Source: Incurvaria masculella (taxonomy: Eukaryota > Arthropoda > Insecta > Lepidoptera > Incurvariidae). From it: a DNA stretch of 64,000 bases. Below are positions 22,501-33,800 of this stretch, piece after piece. Location of the stretch: the NCBI GenBank assembly GCA_946894095.1, contig OX335644.1, positions 25,587,595 through 25,651,594 on the forward strand. Direction: 5' to 3'. The notes under the pieces are model-generated. The model was given only the letters and a program-made list of their open reading frames with translations. It searched no databases and was not told where the DNA came from. Position numbers and translations under genes: made by a program. Position 1 is the first letter of the stretch; the number at the start of each line of letters is the position of its first letter.

Positions 22501-23242
22501 ATGTCATTGATGTTAGAAGTGAATTAAGTCGGCGCCATAAGCTTCGAATGTAAAGACACACAGAATCAACGGACGGAGACCAAAATAGTTTTATGCAACA
22601 GTAAATGAATTTTCATTTTCATTTAAAAAAATCTAGCTTAATCTGAAGTTACATTTCAAGTTTGAGTTTAAAATAATGAGGGAAAGTTCCGGCAAAAAAC
22701 TCATGGGTCATTTAACATTTACCAGAAAAAAATGGTATTTATCTAGGTTTTTATGCCCACTCACCTCACAATCTATAACTGTGCAAGTTTCTTTAAGGAA
22801 AACTAGAGAAATTATTGATGATGATTTATTCTATCAAAATAATTATTTTTATCAGGCACTTTTTTTATTTATTACAGTAATATTAAAACCAATGAGTCTA
22901 AAAATTTTTTTGATAATAAGGCATTATTATGATTTATATAAGAGAGCCCTATGTACTTATGACAATTCTAAAAGTTGTCTCATCAGATAGGTATTTTCAG
23001 TCTCTCTCCAACTAGCGGTAGTGTTCCTCGAGTTGAGGTCTCACTCCCAGACTTTGTTCGTCTTGAAACCACAGCTATACGCAGGTCTTACAAGCACGGC
23101 ATAGTTGTTTCAAAGAATTTGCAAGCTTGGTTTGCATCAGGAGTAAACTGCCATCGGTCACCATCATCACACACCCGGCCGCCACACGTAGATTATGTCG
23201 TTTGTTTTTTGATGCATGCATTCTTCACATAACTTTTAACAA

Positions 23243-23537
23243 AAAACCGGCCAAGTGCGAGTCGGACTCGCACACGAAGGGGTCCATACCATCGTACAAG
23301 ATTTAACACAAAATATCACGTTTTTTGTATGTGGCCCCACTTTAATTTTTATTATTTTGCCTATTTCTTGTTATAGCGGCAAAATAAATACACTCTGAGA
23401 AAATTTCAGCTGCCTACCTATTACGGTTCATGAGATACAGCCCTATGGCAGACGAACGGACGGACGGACGGGCGGCCGGACAGCGGAAGCCTAGTAATAG
23501 GGTTCCGTTTTCACCCTTTGGGTACGGAACCCTAAAA
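23243..23537 (+). repeat. Dispersed repeat, 'accggccaagtgcgagtcg' type
   Basis: Opens 'aaccggccaagtgcgagtc' and closes 'tttgggtacggaaccctaa' followed by A-rich bases. It contains 'tacggttcatgagatacag' and acgg repeats, also seen at the window start, and its opening recurs near 18325-18352. It looks like a very common short interspersed element; the exact family name was not assigned. Confidence 0.7.
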
Positions 23538-23559
23538 AGTAAATTGATTTGAACGAAAA

Positions 23560-24700
23560 ATCAACAGAATCTTCGCTTTCACCACCCAGCTAGTAGCTAG
23601 AAAGGTGATATTCATGGGAACCACATCCCTGTTCACTTATAAAGTGAATAGAATTAGGGATTTACTGTTTGTCTGTGCCAGCCGACGATTTTCTAGTGAA
23701 AATCAAAATGGGAAAGATACTTTGGCAGTAGAAAGTGTGATTTCAGGATTGACATGACTTTCAGAGCACCATTACTAAGAATAAAAAGACATGCAAGACT
23801 AGTATCTTATTAGAGTGAAAGTTTAGGAGACTCCGGATGAAAAGATGAAAAATAAAGTGTGTTAGACAGGGGTGTCTCGGAAATACCTGATGGTAACCTC
23901 GTCTCGAGTTGGAAGATGTAAGGCACTGGTTCACCATTACCGCGGATGCCGGCCGCGCGGTACGCACTCCAGGATCTATGGGAGTGGCTGCTCGATCTGC
24001 GCAAGCCTCGTTGGGGAATATAATCACTTGTTTACTGTTTACATCTCATGCCGATCCGCGAGCCTTGTCATTGATCGATGGCGACATCACGGCGTCCTAG
24101 TACGTTCTGTCACCCTTTTCGTTTGACGTTTCTGGAATAAATTATTAGAGTTAATCGCTTTCTTTCATTTGTTAGAAAGAAATATCTCTAGTTCGAAACG
24201 AGTTTTAGATTCCAGTTGAACAAACCTCAATTTTGAACAAACCTTTGTTCATGCCGCGAAAATTTAACGTGTTATGGATTTTGAGTGCTATCCTTTGTAA
24301 CCCTAAAAAAAAAAGAGATGACACCGAAATTCGTGATACGAACGGGTTCTAAAGAATGTCAGATAACTGTCAAAATGAAATCTAAAATATTGTTTATGGT
24401 GACAAATTTCGTAGGGAAGAAATTATAAGTATTAAAGCTGTATATGAGATATATAATTTAATATAAGACTACACAGTAACGAACATGGATAACGGAAAAA
24501 AAGCATATATTTTCATAAAAACCTTCGAAATTAAAGAAATACTTGTCTATGAATTTACCTACCGGATACTCATTATCTATGAGTAATAATGATACCAGCG
24601 TAGAACTAATTCGCATAAAGGTTGGATAAAGGCTTAAATTTCATCTGAAATCATAAAAATAATGCAACTCGAACAGCTGAATTCAGAGTGGGCGCCTAAC
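23560..24700. other. Intergenic, no gene seen
   Basis: No exon, RNA or clear repeat recognised. Short frames around 23761-24126 overlap each other on both strands and show no family motif. Confidence 0.5.
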
Positions 24701-24990
24701 TTAAATCCGCCGGACTAAGGGCCGAGTGCACGAACGTACAAAAAATCAAAATCAACGTCAAAGTATGATCAAACACGTCTCTTTGTGTGTACAGTATGGA
24801 AGGAACTCTATGCGGATCACTAAAAGTGACGTTTTTGAACATTGATTAACTCGGCCGTCTCTTCGTGCAACCGGGGCTAAGACGGTTTTTGAATGGGTAG
24901 TCAAGATTTGACAGGTTCTCTCTGAATACGGCTGTTACTGTCGACGTTTCCTGACAAGGTGGTTAAATCACGGATCCGCTTAAATTTGCT

Positions 24991-25190
24991 TTAAGGTGGG
25001 CCATCCCGCTCAACTCCCCATACAAACGGGGAAAGAAGATCACGCTCATATTTCTTGTCAGAGATCCAAAATTTTGCTCAAAATAGCATTATTTGATCGA
25101 ACTAGATGTCTGATGACCATTGGCATTGCGCAATTGTGTTTGGTTTCTAAGTTATAAGGTCTAAAAGTTCAAAATTTTCGCGTGTTAATT
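24991..25190 (-). mobile_element. TTAA-ended element, partial inverted copy 4
   Basis: Begins TTAAGGTGGGCCATCCC, the right terminus of the family seen in reverse orientation. It follows the family to 'ataaggtctaaaagttc' and is then lost near 25190. Confidence 0.75.
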
Positions 25191-26500
25191 AATTAATATT
25201 AAATATTATAAAAAAACTATCTCGTTTGCTACAGAAGAAAAAACGTATAGATGGCTACAAAACAAGAAATAAGCTCGACCGATTTGATACAACTGTCGGC
25301 CCACTATTGTATACAGCCGTCGTCTTTCGGCTCAATGTGGATCGGGTGGCTCGAGCGGCGGCTCAGAAATAGAGGTGCGGGTAGTACAGGATCGGAAACC
25401 AATCCTGAAATATATTTTTAGGTTGTTATCAAATTGAAGGAAAATTTTAAGGGCGCATTCGCACCGTCAACGACAACGTATGAGGAGAAACCCTACAGGT
25501 AACTGGAGATTCATGAGCAAATCTTGGGTGGAATGCCGAAGGATGGGAGCTTGCTTGAAAGGCACCAGTGCCAAATACGGTCAAAGGCTTTAGAGATGTC
25601 TAATGCCACTGCCAACGACTCCCCAAAATTGTACAGTCTTTCACCCCATATATGCGTAGCGACGGTATAAGATCTCTTTTTAACCGTGATTTTTGTAAAC
25701 CGTGCTTTTATGACTTCTTAAAAATGTTAGCACAACCGATATTGTTACCGGTAAAATTTGACTTCGCGAACCAGTAAGATTACGTGCAGACGGTCGGTTA
25801 TTTATTTGGCGGCTATTAAGCCGCCTCCATAGATCATATGACGATGTATGGACGTGTGGACATGGACAGCTAAATGATTACGGTTGTTTATTAAATAAAA
25901 GTAACCAGGCATATTTTTTTTAAACATAGAGTTTGACAAAAGCCAACAAGAGAACTTCTCGTGTTCGTTTTCATGAGTAGATATGCTGGCAGAAATAGAC
26001 GAGGGCGTGACCACAGAATTTTTTGTAAATTTGGTCTTCTTATTCTGTGTTCGAAGTGCCATTTTACGGGCGCGAATTGTACCCTTAATGAATGAGTTTT
26101 GATTGGAAGTAGTGTTCAGTTTTTATATATAAATAAATAAATAAACATTCTTAATTAACTTATTAAACAATATTTAAAACCAAATCATCTAAATCCTATA
26201 TCATAAATGGCGCCATGAGAAGAAAAGTCAGCCATTGAATTTCCATCTCTATTATCAACTTGCTGCGCGAAAGAGAAAGATCATCTGTTGGTGACGAGCG
26301 TTAACGTCCTTCTGCTTGACAAAATCGCAAATTCAAAGTCCAATTATTGTTTTGTTTATGATATATCATGTTACGAAAATAAGACGCTTACACGAAAATG
26401 TATTTTATGAATTTAAAAATCCAACAAATAATGCTCTTTTCTTATAGTAGCCAAACTCACAAGGTGGCCGTTGTTTGTATGTTTCCACTCTCCTTTATGT
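25191..26500. other. Intergenic, no gene seen
   Basis: AT-rich; no exon or RNA gene supported. The 86-codon frame on the minus strand at 25802-26062 has no recognised domain and ordinary AT-driven composition. Confidence 0.5.
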
Positions 26501-26725
26501 TCAATTTCCGATGAAGCAGTGGTATTAGCCATCCATGTCAGGTTGCATAAAAAAATGTTATGATATTTAATTGAAAATTTTTAATTAACGGTTCGTTCAA
26601 AAAGCCAAGTTTTTGTGTCTGCCTACCTCGTGGATTTTTTTTCGACCTTTTCATTCAATGCGATGAAACCTACCTTACTACCTAGTAGGGGAAGGGGAAC
26701 TTCAGTTTTACATGGTTTATTTTGT

Positions 26726-26845
26726 CAGCCTCAGTGGCCCAGTGGCGCGACACTTCGGCGATCGCTCTCCGAAGTTAAGCAACGCTGGGTCCGGCCTGGT
26801 CTTGGATGGGTGACCATTCGACCGTTGAGAGAGGCTGGCCGTGGT
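26726..26845 (+). repeat. 5S rRNA-derived sequence (SINE head or pseudogene)
   Basis: Contains 'ccgaagttaagcaacgctgg' (5S A-box region) and 'ccggcctggtcttggatggg' with 'gtgacc' (5S C-box region), in the order found in 5S rRNA. The 5' third is diverged and the segment joins a SINE body at about 26845. More likely a 5S-headed SINE or chimera than a working 5S gene. Confidence 0.6.
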
Positions 26846-27255
26846 TCGGATTCCACGTTAAGCTGTAGGTCCCCTTCCTTACTTACTAGGTGGTAGGGTT
26901 TATCCCGCCCGGGTTGCTACCATCGCATTGGATGAACGATGGTCGAAGCGGCAAAGAAAATTGTCCGTGTTTTCCATCCAGTTCAATGTAGCCGTGCAAT
27001 ATAAGGAAGGTCCTGGCATGGCACCTAGTTCCCATGTGGTGTGTTGGGCTAATACCATGACAGAACTTGTGGTATTAGCCATCAATGTCCAAACACATAA
27101 AAAAAAACATGGATTCCGAACCATGGAGCAGCTCGCATTCGTGACGAAATGCACTTATCGAACTAAGAAAGAGAAAGAAAGTGGTGCATGTCGGAATTGA
27201 ACCCAGACCTCTGGTACGCTAGGCCAGTCCCTGCGCCACTAGGCTACGAGCCGCT
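26846..27255. repeat. SINE cluster, head-to-head pieces
   Basis: Plus-orientation SINE body (ggtagggtttatcccgccc ... gtcctggcatggcacctag) to about 27110. It is followed by a minus-orientation tRNA-like head whose plus text reads 'gccagtccctgcgccacta'. Two insertions or a rearranged one. Confidence 0.65.
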
Positions 27256-27405
27256 CAAATCCGATCATGTCATTCTCAAATAAAAGATAAACTCCTGTAG
27301 ATTACGAATAGGTAAAAAGGTCGATTTATTCGATCCTCCCACTTAGCTATATCATATTAATAAAACAAAATTAACAATCACATTTTCAATCATCTTAAAA
27401 ACATT

Positions 27406-27443
27406 GCTGGATTCGTCCTAAGTGTATTTGGGACGAATCCAGC
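27406..27443. repeat. Perfect 13-bp stem-loop upstream of RpL32
   Basis: The left arm gctggattcgtcc (27406-27418) and right arm ggacgaatccagc (27431-27443) are perfectly complementary around a 12-base loop, about 180 bases before the likely RpL32 start site. Function unknown. Confidence 0.8.
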
Positions 27444-27621
27444 GGTTACAAGACAAATTCAAATATTGGCGATATTTTGACATTTGGGAAAATCTTACAT
27501 TGGGTTGGAAGGGGCAGTGAGAAGAATAAAATCAAACAATGCAACCGAATAATCAAATGTCTGAAAATTTTGTTTCCATCATGGCCACACTTCCATCACC
27601 TCATCAAGAAATTGTCTATGA

Positions 27622-27640
27622 TTCTTCCTTTCGTAGCAGC
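27622..27640 (+). promoter_or_regulatory. Candidate 5'-TOP start site of RpL32
   Basis: The pyrimidine run 'cttcctttc' at 27624-27632 lies 55-64 bases before the RpL32 ATG. Ribosomal protein mRNAs of animals start at C within such tracts (TOP motif, established). The choice of this tract as the true start is inference. Confidence 0.45.
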
Positions 27641-27687
27641 GTGTCGGCGAGTCCGCGTGTCTTGCTGTCCTCAAAAAATCGTGCAAA

Positions 27688-27802
27688 ATGGCCATCCGCC
27701 CGGTCTACCGGCCGACAATAGTGAAGAAGCGCACGAAACGCTTCATCCGCCACCAGAGCGATCGTTATGACAAACTCAAGCGCAACTGGCGCAAGCCCAG
27801 AG
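27688..27802 (+). CDS. RpL32: RpL32 coding exon 1
   Basis: Start codon at 27688 in the context AAAATGG. Encodes residues 1-38 of eL32 plus one base. Donor AGAG|GTATGT, phase 1. Confidence 0.96.
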
Positions 27803-30800
27803 GTATGTACCCATCGCACCTTAGTAACATCTCAACGAATTTAATACTTCTAATTATCCGCTGATTGGTGGGTTGTACATTATCATTTATTCCCGTATGT
27901 TATAATATCTTGCGTTTATCAAATTTTAGAAAGCGTTGCACCGGCAGGGTATTTAATTATTGTCAAAAACATAACCTCACTTCTTGACTGTAAACTTAAA
28001 AACATGCTTTTTAGACTAGGAGGTCGCGACAAAAATGGTAACGATAACGTAAATGGCTGAAACTGGGTTCACGGAATAAAGACCAACCCTCTGAAGCTAA
28101 ATGTGTCAGTCTGCCTGTTCCAAGTGGTTGTGTTACGTAGATAAGGTGCCTGGAAAAGTAGTTATGGAGACAATAATATATATTTGATAAGCTAAACGGA
28201 TGCAAATGACGAAGCATGAAAGAATCAGTACATACTTGGTTAGCAATCCAAAAACTGAACAATTTTTTGGTTGCATTTCGTAGTTATAGGCGATTTAGGT
28301 TACAGATATAACTTTAGGTACATTTAAGCATTTAGTTAAAAAAACAACTGGTTATTGTTGCATAGTTAATAGGTATCAACGTTTCTAGAAAATCTGTACA
28401 TTCATCAGCAGGTACATACCAACATCTGTTTTATATATCCAATTTAGATAACGCAACCACTTGGCGCAGGCAGACCGACATATTTAGCATCAGAGGGTTG
28501 GTCTCTCACATGTGAACCCAGATTCAGCCATTTACCTTATCGTGACCTCCCGGAATATTTGTTTTAAAGCTGTGCGTTCCCTATGCTCGCCGTAGCTCTG
28601 CCTAGATTACCGTAAAATTAATTATAGGTTTTATCAGACACTACATACAAATTTACTTCCAAAGCTAAAATTCAAGGTTTATTTATAGATAATTTTACCC
28701 ACCACTTCCACATACAGTCACCATATTAGCTCTACACAACCAAAAATATTACCTGGGAACCTGGTGCCATTCCAGAGCCTTATATTGATGCATTGAACTC
28801 AAGCCTTATGGTCTGGCTCTGGACTCTGTCGGTAACTCGCATTCCCATATTTTTCTCCTATTAAGCGTTGCTTTAAAATTCAGAAAAAATATCAATATAG
28901 ATATACTTACCTATGTAGCTGTGCACTAACTTACTTACTTTTGTTTAAGACATCATACTTTTTTAGAAAAACCTAGATATCTGAAGCTAGCAGTGACGGG
29001 ACCCTCGAAACGTGAACACATTCACGCGGGACCGTTTTTTCTTGTTTAGTTTGGACACTGCAAGGGCACTCTGTGTTAATTGTACTCAATACAAACTACA
29101 CAATTTGTTACCTTGCTACAGTAAGTTCTGCCTATTCCTATTCCGGTTATGACTTAATAGTATGATATCCGGTCATAGTGGTAGATACATTTACATTTGT
29201 GATGCTTTTGGAGAACACCATTTAATAGTTATTATACAGAATGTGTCTGGTTAGGTTATGTAAACTTAGCCATAGGAAGTATGTGTACTAATTATAAGAA
29301 GAACATAGTAGGTACTTCCTATTTATGAAGGGCTTAGGGCCTTGGGACTAGAACCGATTTCAGGCCACGTTTGGACCCACAGGTGACCATGTGTGGTATC
29401 TGGACTCATCCTCTTGCTCCCTCCATTTTCACATGGTATTTGCTGTAAAATTGGTATTGTAATCTGACTGACTGTTCCGCCCATCCGTTGTCTTTGTTTT
29501 GTTTTTGTCTCTCAGACTGCCCCGGGGTTTTTAGTCTTTCCTAATTAATAACTATAATATTGTGACCACTGTGGTGTTTTGATGAACCCCTCCCATGCCT
29601 CAAATCGCTTAAAATCTGATTTCAAACTCCAAGTATTTGAAATCCAAATATTTCAAGTATTTCAAACATCTATTTGTAATGGAATCCAAGGAAATAATTT
29701 ATCAAAGTACACACCGAGCCCTGCGTCACCTATGCACCACTCTGTCCTAGTCTGTGCTCTCCTAATTTATTTGTTTCTTCGGAAACCATCACAAATAGAT
29801 GCATAGTTTCTTGGAAAAAGCTCTTCTATTTCAGATACTGAATCAATCCTGAAATTATGGGCAGGTTTTTTTAATAAGACTTTAAATCGGTACTAACCTG
29901 TCCTCCACAATTTGGCAGATATCATCCAGGAAAGACATGGGAATGTAGTCTTATTGCAAGGGGCATTCATCTCCAGGTCAAAAAAAATATAGAATGCTTA
30001 CAGTTGTATTTTGAATCAGACGCAATAAACCGACGGCAGCTAATGTCACTTTGTCAAATAATGTTGCCCTGTTCGATGTAATAGTGATGAATATTTATTG
30101 TTGTTCACCTCTAAAGACACGGAGGGGTATTATTTTGTTTTATGGTTGTTTCTAAAAAATCCTGCAATAAGCTTAGACCCTTAAAACTATACGTATTTGT
30201 GTCTCTACTCTCTAACTAACTAACTCACTTTGGAACTTTTCAAGATGTATGGGGAAGACAATCATTTGAACTCTTTAAAGAAAAAGTCGTAGAACAAAAG
30301 CTGTTTTGGTGTACAGAAGAGCCTCCTTTCGCCTCCGACTTGTTGTTTTAGTACACCGTGTATACTTAAAATTAGTGTCCGACCGAAACTTGTTTTCTTT
30401 GCCTCCGACTTTTTTCAGTACACCGTGTATACTTCAAATTAGTGTCCGACCGAAACTGGTTTTCTTTGCCTCCGACTTGTTTCAGTACACCGTGTATACT
30501 TCAAATTAGTGTCCGACCGAAACTGGTTTTCTTTGCCTCCGACTTTTTTCAGTACACCGTGTATACTTAAAATTAGTGTCCGACCGAAACTTGTTTTCTT
30601 TGCCTCCGACTTTTTTCAGTACACCGTGTATACTTAAAATTAGTGTCCGACCGAAACTGGTTTTCTTTGCCTCCGACTTGTTTCAGTACACCGTGTATAC
30701 TTAAAATTAGTGTCCGACCGAAACTGGTTTTCTTTGCCTCCGACTTGTTTCAGTACACCGTGTATACTTAAAATTAGTGTCCGACCGAAACTGGTTTTCT

Positions 30801-33800
30801 TTGCCTCCGACTTTTTTCAGTACACCGTGTATACTTAAAATTAGTGTCCGACCGAAACTGGTTTTCTTTGCCTCCGACTTGTTTCAGTACACCGTGTATA
30901 CTTCAAATTAGTGTCCGACCGAAACTGGTTTTTCAACCGAAACCGAATATTCGGCCGTGGCTTCAGTTTCGGCCGAAACCGAAACTCACGTACGTGGTCA
31001 AGTGTAAAATTCCTTAAAATACTGAAATGTGGTGCATTTTACCAATTATTCTGCATTAATTAGGACATGAAATGGAAACACAGTATATTAAGTTTGTTGT
31101 AATCATTTATTTCATATAATATAAAAAAAATATGAATAATATTTAAAAGTTTCGGTTTGGGCAAAAGGTTTGGCCAAAATTGGCCGAAACGGAAACTGCC
31201 GCCGAAACTTGATTTTTGGCCGAAACTCGGCCGAAACAGAAACAGAACTTTCGGTCGGACACTAGTCAAAATACAATGATTCACGCCAATCATTTTGTGA
31301 AATCACTACATATATTTTTTTATTAAAAACTTTCAGCCCAGTAAATATCACTTTACTTTGACTTTAATAGAGAAATCTAAATCTTGTATATCGGCGGTTG
31401 GTGCTAATGTGCGTATTCCCACGTGCAGGTATTGACAACAGAGTGAGGAGGCGTTTCAAGGGCCAGTACCTGATGCCCAACATTGGTTACGGCTCCAACA
31501 AGAAAACCCGTCACATGCTGCCCAACGGCTTCCGAAAGGTATTATCGTGTTATTCGTTCTAGTTATATGTATCCGTGATAGTGTGGTGTCTAGGAAAGAT
31601 AATTGCGGCATAGTGGAGTTGACCTCACCTAGTGGACGTGGTGACAAAATTGAAGTAGGTGGCGTTATAAAAGATTGAGCCATCAAACACCTTAAAACTG
31701 ATTATTGTTATTGCAACAAAACTGGATTACCTGAAAGCCATGATGAGTGTTATGTGTTTAGACTGAATGTTTGTATGTATGTTATTGTGTGTTGTATACT
31801 TGAAAATGTGTAGGAAAATCAATTCAAAATGGAGTTTTTTTTTTTAATCCTACATCAGAAAGTTTTTGTTATTTGGAAAAATATAAACCTTGTCAGTGAA
31901 TGACAACAATAAGGTAATCTTTTTTTTTCTCGTAATTTTTTTAGGAAAAAGAACATCCAGACATTCGTTGATTTATCTAGTGAATTGGGGCAGGGTTCTC
32001 TTTGCAAACTATGTTTGTGTGGGCAGCATTATTTTCTGATGCTACTGGGCTCACCCCCAAAATTAATGACATAACTGGTCTTTAAGGTGGCCCAACCCGG
32101 CGGGACTAACTAATACGCGGGCACGGTACAAAACCGTGCTGTTGCGCTCTAGCGCCTTCTCTGTTTCAAAGAAAAAGACAGGCTCCGTGATGAGGAAGAT
32201 GCAACATGTCCCCAAAAAAGACAATGTACATAGTGTATGATTTGGTAAGATTTACGAAAATTTTTATTAAAAAACGACTTATAGCTAAAAGTAACCCACG
32301 ACCGCTGTAGTCAAAAATCTAACAAAAAACAAATTGATTCTAAATCTTGATTAATCTGATGACTAATCTTTTTAAGATGTTCTTACTTTATCATTGCGTA
32401 ATCTACCTCCAAAGTTATTGTATAAAACGGGCGAAAAATCCGAGCTTTCTGACCTTATAAATTAGCAACCAAAAACCATTTTACAATGCCAACGGTCATC
32501 AGACACCAAGTTCGATCAAATAAAGCCATTTTGAGCAAAATTTGGGATCTCTGACAAGTAATATGTGCGTCATCTTCTTTCCCCGTTTGTATGGTGAGTT
32601 GAGCGGGATGGGCCACCTTAATGAAAACATTTTTTTTTCCCTGATTTATTTAATTATTTCCATTGTTTAGGTATGTTTGTATTGATTAGTTGATCTGCAA
32701 GGGCACTCTGTGTTAATTGTAATCAATACGAACTACACAATTTGTTACCTTGCTACAGTAAAATCTGTCGATTCCTATTCCAGTTAGAACTCCTGTGAGC
32801 TACCTGGTCATAGTGGCAGATACAGGAACCTTTTTTTGTATTTTAGGCCATATTAACGTTTCTAAGGCTGAGATGAATAGTCACAACTGGAACTAACACT
32901 GACCGAAAGTACTACTTTGTGACGTCACTTTGACACATTTTGTATGGAAGATATCTCAAAATAATGCAAAGTGAGGTCACAAACACAAACACGTCATTTT
33001 GTATGGACTGTATGGAACTCCATGCGGTTCGCTTAAAGTGATGTGTTTGAACATTGATTAACTCAGCCGTCTCTTCATGCAATCGGGGCTTAGTTTCTGT
33101 TGCGACTTCTCAGCCTGCGTCTAAACAACCTATTCTACCTACGAGGTATTTATGTATATATTATATATACTATATATATATATATATATATACTATATAT
33201 ATATATATATATATATATACTATACTATATATATTTTTTATTTGGTTTATAACACTAGCAGCTATAATTGATGCGCATGTATCAGGTTTTAGAATTACTG
33301 AGTGCACTTGTTTTTTTTTAGTTTTTGGTTTTTTGTTTATTTATTTATGGTTTATTATTTGGTTCTATATTTATATTTGTCTAGTATATTTTTGAACCCG
33401 TTCACTGTTGTACACTTATTCCTGTGGCAGTTGATATCAGGAGTGTACAACTCTGTTGCAAATAAAATGTTTTCTGGGATTTGTCCTTGTGGAAGAGAGG
33501 TTCAGCTTTAGGCTATGTCCTCTAAAGTGAGCCAATGTGTTTATTGTAAATATTTCATTTGTTTAATTGGTTTCTTTGACATTCTTCTCAGATATGATGG
33601 CAATGAAATAACATGAAGTGTAAGAAAAGGTCGTTTAGAGCGGCTCGTAGCTCAGAGGAGCGGGCACTTGCCTGGAATGCCAGAGGTTGTGGGTTCAAAT
33701 CCCCGCCCCGTTCGTGCTACATTTTCTTTCCCATTCCGCGTTAGATAAGTGTATTTCCTCGCTAATGCGACCTGTTCTATGGATTAGTACCCCTACTAGG

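Noticed and set aside
23243..23537. Naming this repeat after a specific published family
   Set aside because: It resembles very common lepidopteran interspersed elements, but I could not confirm the family from sequence alone.
33636..33715. Possible tRNA gene
   Set aside because: The A and B boxes are good, but the sequence does not close into a cloverleaf acceptor stem by eye and continues into the SINE body.
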